Shown here: positions 37,332-47,400 of the stretch, piece after piece
Layout of the letters: every line of letters begins with the position of its first letter
Position numbering within the stretch: the stretch's first letter is position 1
NCBI GenBank assembly: GCA_029582265.1
Contig: CM055819.1
Coordinates: forward strand, 32,912,967-32,976,966
From: Zoroaster sp. YZ-2022
Lineage: Eukaryota; Echinodermata; Asteroidea; Forcipulatida; Zoroasteridae
Length of the DNA: 64,000 bases
Direction of reading: 5' to 3'
Made by a program: the position numbers and the translations under genes
Notes under the pieces: model-generated
Told to the model about the DNA's origin: nothing
Seen by the model: only the letters and a program-made list of their open reading frames with translations
Database searches by the model: none

Positions 37332-37971
37332 TTAATCTTTATCTCACAGCGGCCATCTTTGTTAACCTACACACAAGTCTATGACAACCAGAAGGAGGCT
37401 CATATCAAAAATAGTCTGATACCTATGTTGTGGTGATCATTGTCATGATAGTGCTGATTTCAAAGACAACTCAGTAACATATTCATGATAAAATAAAGAT
37501 GAGTGGAATGAACCAATTTTTCACCCCAAAAAATGAATGTGGAATGATTTTGTATGGAACAGGATAACCTCTTTAAATTCAACATTTTTTTTAAAAGAAT
37601 CTGATCACATATTTGTTTCACATATTTGTTTGGAAATTAGAAAACATGTCCATTTAAAAATATTGTCCACAATTTTGGAATGTTTCATTATTTATAATTT
37701 GAATAATACCTCAAAATAAAAGGTTTTATATAAATAATACAGAGATGATGGAATCGATTGTTCAGTACTGTGTGATTTGATATTAATAGTACTAAAGAGT
37801 CCATAAAAACATTTTGAATATTTACCAAGAAGTGCAAAGTTGAACTTAATGGGACAGTATCGTCACGATCAACAGGGCATGGAATCGGAGTGCTAGTTTT
37901 AGATTGACTCGGTGACTGAAAATAATACCCCACATGTGAGGGCAGAATTGGTGGTTATGTTTGATTAGCCC

Positions 37972-38155
37972 TATATGTGCTGTAATGGCAGCAATTGAGC
38001 TGTATACTCCCCAGGGAGCTGAGATGGTTTCAGGAATGATTTATGAGGCTGATGAGCCTGATGAGCAGGGGTAATAATATAATGCGCCTTGAGCACCAGT
38101 TTGGTGGATATTTGCACCATGTAAGTCCACATTATTATTATTATTATTATTATAA
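37972..38155 (+). mobile_element. Non-LTR/SINE-like tail with (ATT)n
   Basis: Starts ATGTGCTGTAATGGCAGCAA, contains AGCTGTATACTCCCCAGGGA and TGCGCCTTGAGCACCAG, and ends in (ATT)n at 38130-38153. Nearly identical to 41688-41861, so it is a retroposed 3' end. Confidence 0.75.
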
Positions 38156-38184
38156 GTTTTGAGGCTTTGCATGGTGGAATATCG

Positions 38185-38939
38185 ATATCGTTTCGGTTTG
38201 CGGTAACACCATGTGTTTATCTCAACTAACGTGAAGCTGAGATACAGGTTCTGAAAAGAACCGTATCGCACAATCGTATCTCAACCTTCGTTAAGTGAGA
38301 AAGGTTCAAGGGAGAACCAATTTCGGGCAACTCGTTTTTCTCTACTGTCGCTAAGTGAGAAATATGGTTCAGGGAGAACCATGGGGACTTCACGGGTTAA
38401 TATGGTTCAGGGAGAACCAAGGGACTTCACGGGTTATTCTCAACGTTTCGATTAGCCTGCTCTAATCTTCTTCAGGAGAATGAAGAGGTTTGCCGATGCA
38501 GGAAACACACACAACAAGAACAATGCCACGGTGGCAACCAATCACAACACATCACACAACAGTAGCACCAATCGGAACACTTCCCATTCTACACATAATC
38601 CCAGCAAATACTACTTAAGGAGTTGCATCGGCAAACCTCTTCATTCTCCTGAAGAAGATTAGAGCAGGCTAATCGAAACGTTGAGAATAACCCGTGAAGT
38701 CCCTTGGTTCTCCCTGAACCATATTAACCCGTGAAGTCCCCATGGTTCTCCCTGAACCATATTTCTCACTTAGCGACAGTAGAGAAAAACGAGTTGCCCG
38801 AAATTGGTTCTCCCTTGAACCTTTCTCACTTAACGAAGGTTGAGATGCGATTGTGCGATACGGTTCTTTTCAGAACCTGTATCTCAGCTTCACGTTAGTT
38901 GAGATAAACACATGGTGTTACCGCAAACCGAAACGATAT
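38185..38939. mobile_element. 755-bp near-perfect palindrome (foldback element)
   Basis: Left arm 38185-38500 and right arm 38624-38939, both 316 bp and equal in length; I see one mismatch (in caatcgYatctcaacc). The 123-base loop is rich in CAA/CAC/AAT/ACC codons; a 60-residue ORF (38480-38662) across it reads N/T/H-rich (NKNNATVATNHNTSHNSSTN). Arms start ATATCGTTTCGGTTTGCGGT. The arms carry repeated GTTCAGGGAGAACCA and GACTTCACGGGTTA motifs. A shorter relative is at 49556-49887. Confidence 0.9.
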
Positions 38940-39509
38940 TATTATTATTATTATATTACCATTGCTGCTGCTGGTAATTTTCAGTCATTGTGTTCATCTT
39001 AAACTAGGAGGACGCCGATTCCATGCCCTGTTGAAAGTCTGCTCTGATTGTGACAATACTGTCCCTTTAATCATTACAATTTCCACAAACTTTATGTTCA
39101 GTTAGATTTGTTGTTCTTACATAAATCCGTTTCTGAGAAACTGCTGGACAAGTGAGAAATGATCTCTGCTCAAGTTACCACTTGGAGTATTCTTAGGAAA
39201 ACATTAAACTTTGGCAGACAAAAATCGTAGTTTTTTTATTTTATCCAATGGTCTTGTTTATAACTGCCATACAACAACAAGGCAAACTGTTAACATCAGA
39301 TAGAGTACTGCTTAATTACAATTGAGCATAAATTATATACATGAATGTTCTGGGTCTGGATAACTTGGTATATAAACAAATAGTGGTATAATGAAATCAT
39401 TTCAAAGTTAAATAGCTACCACACACTGCCAATCAAAAACTATTGTTTATGTACAATAAAAGGCAAGCAATAAGCAAATAGCACACATGACACATGAACT
39501 AATTCATAA

Positions 39510-39922
39510 GGCCATACAAAAAAAGTATCTGGTTTCTGGTCTCCGCTGGCATCGCCTCAGACCTGCGTGTCAGAATTTTAATTTTTTTATTATTAATTTT
39601 TTTTTTAAATTTATTTATTTATTTTTTTGTTATGAATTGATGTCCAATTGCAGTCAAAATTGCTGGATTGATTGGAATTCTGCCGTGCTGTGTTTTAACC
39701 AACTTTTTCACATAGGGGTATGAACGTTTGCCCGATTTGTGAGGCCTCTCTTAGTCATCATACTTTGTGTATGGGAAATTTGGTCTGGTTCCAATAACCA
39801 CGTATGTAGTATCACGTATTTCACTGGTTGGCCAAAAAAATATAAAAATATAAAAAGCGCATCACCGCACCGATTTTGAAGCCGACCTATGACCAGAAAC
39901 CACAGACTTTTTTTGGATGGCC
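39510..39922. mobile_element. PIF/Harbinger-like non-autonomous element
   Basis: 413 bp, TIRs GGCCATACAAAAAAAGTATC and GGCCATCCAAAAAAAGTCTG, both followed by TGGTTTCTGGTC. The flanking 3-bp TAA duplication is at 39507-39509 and 39923-39925. Related fragments are at 46134 and 49594. Confidence 0.78.
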
Positions 39923-39925
39923 TAA

Positions 39926-40930
39926 TCTCCGATAATGTTGCACCATGTCTAACAACAAAACCTTCATCTAAACTGATGAGATATAAAAGCTGAAGACATC
40001 TTAAAGAGACTAGTCATCATTAACTAATTGAAGAACAATAAAATCCTAGAATATATTGAAATCAATGATTTCTGTCAAAATACATATGAGCTTTATATAA
40101 TTTTGTTGATAAAAACTTGGAGAAAATGGAATTTGTCTTGTAATCCTATAAGAAATCATAACGGTGCTTTGATTGAGGGAATTCCAAACTGACTGTTCCT
40201 TGTATAATATTTCTTCCCTCTTTTGCTCTTCACTACGTTTTTGGCCAGCAAACTAGTGGGATGGGTGAGTTTTTACCTTCACTTATACAACTGAAACCAA
40301 AATTGGAATGATAAGATGTGGTCACAGTTGAATTTCTTTCAATCACAATTCCAACACACTTGTTGGCATAATATTAAATGCATACAAGAAACAAATAATT
40401 GAAGATACAAAATCAATTAATCAATTAATTCCTTTTTTTCCCCCTGTGATATGAATGGTTTGATTTTTACGTTTTCCCTGAAACACATTTAGATGATATA
40501 TTTCCTGTTAACAGTTCACTTCAGGATGCCAAAAAATCGCTTAAACCCTATCCAAATAAGAACTCACAAATAACAATTTAAAAATCCACAAAATCACATG
40601 CTAATAAAAAAAAAAACTACTTCAAAATAAAAATTCTAGTACTCCTGATTGCATTGCCAAAACAATTAAAAACAATTTTTTTTGGTCATGAAACGAAAAC
40701 TAATACGTGTTTTGCAATCTGTAGATTTGTGCTGTAAAACAAAATTTCCTAGTGTGATATGTTGTGCTTTTTAAACTTCAAACTGTAATTGTGTCCTCCA
40801 AATAAACAGAGAAAAAAGCTTTGACAACTGACTGCTTTCAGACAAATGATTGTTTGTCATCATATACATAACAGTTAAGCTTCCTTCTAAGGAATAAATA
40901 TGGACTATTACAGGAAGGTAAACCATTGGT
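39926..40930. other. No gene recognised
   Basis: AT-rich intergenic sequence between the LLGL 5' flank and the first satellite array; no exon or element boundary seen. Confidence 0.4.
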
Positions 40931-40938
40931 AATAATTT

Positions 40939-42014
40939 CAATGTATATCTTGATTCAAAGAGAGTAAGCATACTCATTGAAGCAGTTTTGCCAACATTAA
41001 CAATGTTGTACCTTCCCTTTAATGTATATCTTGATTCAAAGAGAGTAAGCATACTCATTGAAGCAGTTTTGCCAACATCACCAATGTTGTATCTTCCCTT
41101 CAATGTATATCTTGATTCAAAGAGAGTAAGCATACTCATTGAAGCAGTTTTGCCAACATTAACAATGTTGTACCTTCCCTTTAATGTATATCTTGATTCA
41201 AAGAGAGTAAGCATACTCATAGAAGCAGTTTGGCCAACATCACCAATGTTGTATCTTCCCTTCAATGTATATCTTGATTCAAAGAGAGTAAGCATACTCA
41301 CAGAAGCAGTTTGCCAACATTAACAATGTTGTATCTTCCCTTCAATGTATATCTTGATTCAAAGAGAGTAAGCATACTCATAGAAACAGTTTTGCCAACA
41401 TTACCAATGTTGTACCTTCCCTTCAATGTATATCTTGATTCAAAGAGAGTAAGCATACTCATAGAAGCAGTTTTGTCAACATTACCAATGTTGTACCTTC
41501 CCTTCAATGTATATCTTGATTCAAAGAGAGTAAGCATACTCATAGAAGCAGTTTTGTCAACATTACCAATGTTGTACCTTCCCTTCAATGTATATCTTGA
41601 TTCAAAGAGAGTAAGCATACTCATAGAAGCAGTTTTGTCAACATTACCAATGTTGTACATGTACCTTCCCTTCAATGTATATGCGCTAGAAATGGCAGCA
41701 ATTGAGCTGTATACTCCCCAGGGAGCTGAGATGGTTTCAGGAATGATTTATGAGCCTTATGAGCCTTATGAGCAGGGATAATAATATAATGCGCCTTGAG
41801 CGCCACTTAGTTGGTGGATACGTGCGCTATATAAATCTATACATTATTATTATTATTATTATATCTTGATTCAAAGAGAGTAAGCATACTCATAGAAGCA
41901 GTTTTGCCAACATTACCAATGTTGTACCTTCCCTTCAATGTATATCTTGATTCAAAGAGAGTAAGCATACTCATAGAAGCAGTTTTGTTAACATTACCAA
42001 TGTTGTACCTTCCC
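40939..42014 (+). repeat. 81-bp satellite array A (about 11 monomers, interrupted)
   Basis: Monomer: AATGTATATCTTGATTCAAA, GAGAGTAAGCATACTCATAG, AAGCAGTTTTGCCAACATTA, CCAATGTTGTACCTTCCCTT, C (five consecutive blocks). The left half alternates two monomer types (AACATTAACAATG...CCCTTT and AACATCACCAATG...CCCTTC), giving a 162-bp higher-order unit. The right half is homogeneous. Interrupted at 41676-41861 by a retroelement tail. Each monomer carries the hairpin CAACATT-ACC-AATGTTG. The long open frames on both strands are by-products of the 81-base period. Confidence 0.93.
41676..41861 (+). mobile_element. Non-LTR/SINE-like tail with (ATT)n, inside array A
   Basis: Same sequence as 37972-38155 (AGCTGTATACTCCCCAGGGA, TGCGCCTTGAGCGCCAC, (ATT)n). 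It breaks a monomer between AATGTAT and ATCTTGATTC, so it arrived after the array formed. Confidence 0.8.
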
Positions 42015-42019
42015 TTAAA

Positions 42020-43160
42020 CACAGTGATTACATTTAGAAGTTAAAATCTGATTTATGCATGGAAGGATAGTTAAAAATCAAACAATGTTATTTTGATTTA
42101 ATAGTACCTTAACATTTCATATATTTTGTGAATTTTCTTTATATACAAGAAGTTCAATATCTTAAATAGCTTTTGTCTTACAAAAATACTTTACACATGT
42201 CATATGCAGTCTAATGCAATAGCCTTGATCGCTATTAGCCTAATTTGCTTTAAAAAGTTGTCAAAAACTATTTCCAACAGATTTTGTGCACGATTTAATA
42301 AACAGATGCAATGTTTGTGTAGTTATTACCAATCTGTGATTTCTATCAATGAACTAGTTTGGCACTGAAAAAAACATTTCAAAAAAGGAATGTGCGTGCA
42401 AGACAAAAAGTGATTAAAATCAATAAAACACAAATCAAACGTCAAAGACTTGACAGAGCGAGTAAAAATATTAACTTAAAATTTCTGTTGCATAAAAATC
42501 ACACACTACAATACAAAATAGGCAGATCATATGAAGACTGTTTTTCAAAATAAAGGCTCAAGCTCTGGCTTCATCTGAAAATATTAAAAATTTGCCACAA
42601 TTTAGCAACTAAATGCCCGTCATCTAAATTACTTGAATATAAAGTATTTACATATTTCTTGGTAATTAATCAATATTGCAAACATCGAGTAGCAGTAACC
42701 ACACCTACTTTGTCTGTGATTAATAGTGGGAGAAGATTTCTTGATTGGAAATCAATATCAATTATGAATCAAAATCAATTTCTGAAATATATGTCAATAT
42801 TTTTGTGAGTGAGAAGGAAGAACTTTAAAAAGTTGCAAATTATGAATAAAGACACAAGAAACAAACAGTGCTTTCTTCACTTTTCAATGGCTATCAGCAA
42901 GACTGGTCTCTTGGAAACATTTCACTCTCACGAATTGTGATACACTGGTACTCTGCCCTATATGTGTAAGCCAACAATATATATTTTGTCTAGAAGACTC
43001 TGGTTGCAAACTCACTGCACTGTACAGAGTCAACGGAACCAGTCTATTCTAATTGAAATATCATCAGTGAAGTTGTGTCTAGTTTCTCACCTCTGGTTCT
43101 TCTCAGAACCAACAATTACACTGGTCAACAATTTTTTTAAAGTTGTCTGCTTCGGAGATA
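42020..43160. other. No gene recognised; downstream flank of Rab11-FIP
   Basis: AT-rich, non-coding sequence with no defined element. Confidence 0.4.
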
Positions 43161-43170
43161 AAATGTGCTA

Positions 43171-43857
43171 TTTATTATGGATTTTGATGTGCTGAATTCA
43201 AATATGACAATTAAAATTGCTGATTGGTTACTGTTTCCAAGATATTTAAGTTTACATTTTATGTACTATGTATATGGTGTACATAGCAGATTTTTAATCA
43301 TGAATTGTAAACCTAGGTCTTTTCATGTGTTTATGGTTGTTTCACTTGATATTATGTCACCTGCCCTGTTTATGTAACACTTACTACGTATCAGTTCATA
43401 GTTCAGTCCTTATTCAGTGTCTACTCTGCGCTTCTTGACTTGTCTCTTGTAGTCATTAAACAGTACCATATCTTGAAAACTAGAGCCAATCAACAATTTT
43501 AAGCATCACTTCCATTCTCAGTGACCCATAATTAGTCAAGTTTGACTTCATTTGGTTTCGGAAGCATTTTGGCTGTAGACCAGTGTAATCTATTAATAAG
43601 AGATACATAGTTTACATGATGTTACCGCAAACCTTACTTCTACTGAGGTAACATCAGCAGTAACAAAAGCGAATATTCATAGCTAGAGGTTGTTTTGTAT
43701 TCAGTATTTTGCTTACTATACATTCATAGAAACTCCCTTCTTCAAGCATTAAAAGACAGACAGAACACATACAAAACGCTTTCTTAAAAAAACCTTACAA
43801 AAACAAACTGCAATGAATGCACACGAACTGTGACTTAACTTGCTTCGGATGTTTAAT
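43171..43857 (-). terminator. Candidate poly(A) signals of the Rab11-FIP gene
   Basis: Reading downstream from the stop codon, the first poly(A)-like hexamer on the minus strand is ATTAAA (43857-43852), giving a 3' UTR of about 0.4 kb. The first exact AATAAA is at 43176-43171, giving about 1.1 kb. A tRNA-like repeat module would lie inside the 3' UTR. Neither site is proven. Confidence 0.25.
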
Positions 43858-43974
43858 GTTTCTTATGTTGTAACAGAGTTTTCTAACATGTAAGCAAGGA
43901 TGTCACACGATGGTTGTCTTGGCAACGGACATGTAGTAGGAAATCCTGCTCTTTTCTGCAGAAGACCAAACACT

Positions 43975-44046
43975 AAAGCAGGACTTGAACCAGCGACCTC
44001 TGGAGTACCAACACTGGTGCTCTACCATCTGAGCTATCAAGCTCTA
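43975..44046 (-). repeat. tRNA-like module in the Rab11-FIP 3' flank
   Basis: Minus strand reads with an A box (TAGCTCAGATGGTAGAGC) and a B box (GGTTCAAGTCC) at tRNA spacing. The anticodon stem (CCAGT...ACTCC) does not pair properly, so this is a tRNA-derived repeat rather than a tRNA gene. Flanking sequence (44080-44150, GAAGCCATGGAACCCATACA) resembles 48920-48960 next to another such module. Confidence 0.65.
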
Positions 44047-44262
44047 TGATGTTGTTGTCTTCCAAACTGTCAAAATATTTCTTCTCTGGGCGCGAGTCAG
44101 AAGCCATGGAACCCATACAAGCTGCATAGCCGGATGTCAAGTCCCAAGTTACGATGCTAAACCTGGCAAACAGAAGTCAGAGCAGAGGCGGCCTTTTTGG
44201 AAATCTTACGTTTTAATTTGACGATCTATTAACATGGTAACGTTTAAGATGAGTGCCTGTTG

Positions 44263-44421
44263 TCATGTATCCATGCTCATGAGTGAGGCTACACTACCAT
44301 GTCTCTTTGGTCTGATCTCAAGGAGTCCTGGGTTGCTGTCTAAGATTCGGGCAAGGATGCAACCGATGTACTCCCTCAGGTCTCGATTTAACTGCTCTTC
44401 CTCCCTTAGAGCTTGCATAAT
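44263..44421 (-). CDS. rab11fip3/4: Rab11-FIP terminal exon: Rab11-binding domain and stop
   Basis: Acceptor attttgcttcag, 52 codons, then TGA at 44265-44263. The peptide runs IMQALREEEQLNRD, then LREYIGCILARILDSNPGLL, EIRPKRHGSV and a short tail ending SMDT. The family RBD consensus is roughly Y-I/M-D-x-[IL]-[IL]...NP-x-[IL]-LE. Here Asp of the Y-I-D triplet is Gly, while Tyr, Ile and the NPGLLEI core are kept. Most class II FIPs end soon after LEI, so the tail is slightly long. Confidence 0.9.
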   Translation of the reverse strand: MMQALREEEQLNRDLREYIGCILARILDSNPGLLEIRPKRHGSVASLMSMDT

Positions 44422-47400
44422 CTGAAGCAAAAATTTGGAATGAGGAGGAGTGGATTATAAACAATGCCATCCATCATCTGCCGTTTATCTGACAAAGATG
44501 GAATCATTGTGACTCGTGCAATGAAGATGTATCGCCCAAGTTTTTTTATGAATTGTTTGGCAATTTTTCTGTTTTTTTCTTTCTTTTTATCCCTCCTACT
44601 GTAGCTGAACTTTTGTGGCAAGTAGCTACAGTGGTCAAAACCAGTCAACTGACTGTTTTGACTGTTGAAACCAATTGTGCACACAGGGGCATTTTTGACT
44701 GGTTTTTACTGTCATTTTGACCACCATCAACAATACAAGACAATGCTTTTACCAGTCAAAAACGGTTGACTCATTTTGACCTGTAAATGTAAGGTTTGAC
44801 AGTGTTTGACTTTTAAGTGCACTAGATATACCTTGGCAAGTATATCATTTTTTGACTGATTTTGAAAAGAAGTACTTAAAAAGATTACACACATTTAACA
44901 TAATAAATCAAGAAGCATGGTTCAACAGTAAATAAGTCCCAAAATTAATTTATGGTGGGACCACCTTGCTGACAATCATTTTGTGAAATATTTCATTTTA
45001 GAGTATTTGCAGGCCTCCCAGTGCATAATCTACGAAATATAGGTTTTTAAAGCAAAATATAGGTTATTATAGGTTTACCAAATGCCAAAATATAGGCTTT
45101 TATAGGTTATTTTCTGTGATTATGCAATGTTAAGTAACAAGTTTTTGGTAAATTGCCTAACTTCTGAGTACTTTTTGCAACAAAGTGTATATGTACATTA
45201 CCCCATACCCTGTCCGGCAGAAAATCTAACAGTTTGGCTACTGTTTTGGCTTCATCTCTTTATACTTAGGAAGTAATTTTCCTTCAAAGCCATGAGGATT
45301 TTTTGAAAAAGTTGAAAATGTGTTGCAGGAGATTAAAAATATAGGTTTTTATAGGTTAATATAGGTTTTTGGGGAGAAATAAAGGTTCCCATTTTGAAAT
45401 ATAGGTTTTATAGGTTTTATAAGTTTCGCTGGGAGGTCTGTATTTGTTTTTCTTTCTAAAAGGAATAAACACCACCCCCCCCAAAAAAAAAACCCACCTA
45501 AGACGTGAAATAAAGGAACAAAAACAACAAGTCTGATTTCTTGACTTACATCATCCTTTGAAGACTTTTCCAACTCGGAGGCAAATGATTCTGACTTTGA
45601 CGTTCCTCTGTGCAGCAGACTTCTACCAATCTGCACACTATTATTCAGAATCTGTGCACTCATTTCTTCATTGCATTCTTTAAGATTGGCATTCTCCTGA
45701 CAGATCGAGAACAGATTTTAATATTAATTTGCTGAATTCAACAGAAACAAAATAAGTGATTTTGAATTCCTAGGGTTAACAAATTTTTTAATAAAATATG
45801 ATTTTCAAACCTTTGATAGGGCGAGTAATACCAATGTCCTTTTACATAATTAAATTTTTTTACAATAATTAAAGAGAAGGTACAAACATGTATGATTATT
45901 TCAACTATCTAGTTTTCAACAAAAGTAACACAATACTAATCTGTGAAATATTCATCGCAATAGGGGCTCACGTTATTTTTTTTTTAAACAACAAAAATCT
46001 CATGTTTTGTTATGTCGTATGTTGACAAAAAAAATGCAGGCATACTCGGTATGATTGAAACGTGCATCATCTTTAAGATAAGATTTTGTTGATTTGATAA
46101 TCTGTAATTTACCAATGTTGTACCTCCCCTTTAGGCCAACAAAAGAAAGTCTCTGGTCTTTGGTCATAGATCGGCTTCAAAATCGGTGCAGTGATGTGTG
46201 TTTAAAAAAAAAAAAAATTTAATCTTTTTTTAAAATCTTTTTTTTGGGGGGGGCCAACGTGATACATGTATATGCGTTTATTGGAACCAGATCGTATTTC
46301 CCATACACAAACTATGGTGGTTAAGAGAGGACTCACAAATCGGGCAAACGTTCATACCCTTATGTGAAAAAGTCATTTAAAACACAACACAGCAGAATTC
46401 ACTCATTCTAATTTTACCGACTATTTTAAGACATTTTTTTTCCACAGACTCTCAAAAGCATCATATATACAGTGTTGAGCCGCGTCATTAAAGGGTATAA
46501 TTACATCACAGTGTAATGACGCATTTACACATTTATTCTTTATGGATAATTGGCTGTCAGGTTTAGACATGCTCGTTTTTCTCCCCGGATCACCAGTGAG
46601 ATCATGTCGATTCGCATGATACTGAGACATTAATTTATGAATGAACAATTAATAACACCTGTTTGACAGGATTTCAATTGACCTATCACAGTTTTAGCTT
46701 AGCCACACAGTATTAGCCAGCGATACCTTTGGGTGTCTTTTTGGACGTCCCATTTGCTAAATGGACACCCTGTTTTATTTGTAAAACACATGCAAAAGTA
46801 TTGTAAGTTAAATTTTTGGACACCCTGTTTTTCAAAGAATAACAATTTTGGATGTCCTATCTCCAAACCCTGGCTCATACTCTGCATAGCCAGGCCCCTA
46901 AAGGCAACCGATATGTAAGTTAGTGCAGTAGTTTTGTGATTTTGAATTTTTTGTGTGCATTGTGTGTTTAATTTGAAGTGATCCGATCGGGCGTTGTTTT
47001 ATTAGCTGTATTTACACGAGTCTGTCGCAAAAGATCAATTCTACGTCAGCAATTACTTAACTTCCCTGAATACACAAAATAATTGGTTATTGGCCTTACG
47101 TTTCGAACCTAGCAGGTTCTTTCTCAAAGGCAAAATGGGATAGAATACAAACATACATTCATACATGAACACAAGAGTGAGCAGAAGTTAGTCAGGTGTG
47201 AAATGAACACAAAAGAAGAAGATACAAAAAGCAAGAGTCCGGTACTGGTCCTGGGACCAGACTAAAGAGGGATTACACATGAATGGATTGAGGTACATGG
47301 AGTTTTGGGCTGGAAGAAGATATTATGAGAATTGCTAAAAGCAATGAGTCAGACAAGGGGAGTAAATGATGATCAAAATATGATTATCAAAATAGTTTCT

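Larger units (their letters stand above)
37850..39066. mobile_element. TTAA element, AGGGACA family, split by nested insertions
   Basis: TTAA at 37846-37849 and 39067-39070. Left part is 37850 to about 37941 (GGGACAGTATCGTCACGATC); right part about 38955-39066, ending TGACAATACTGTCCC. The gap holds a retroelement tail and the large palindrome. Confidence 0.8.

Noticed and set aside
38480..38662. Asn/Thr/His-rich 60-residue ORF as a gene
   Set aside because: It spans the palindrome loop and arm, with no promoter or homology; kept only as an observation about the loop.
40939..42014. CRISPR-like array of regular repeats
   Set aside because: There are no spacers; the 81-bp units are contiguous, and the genome is eukaryotic.
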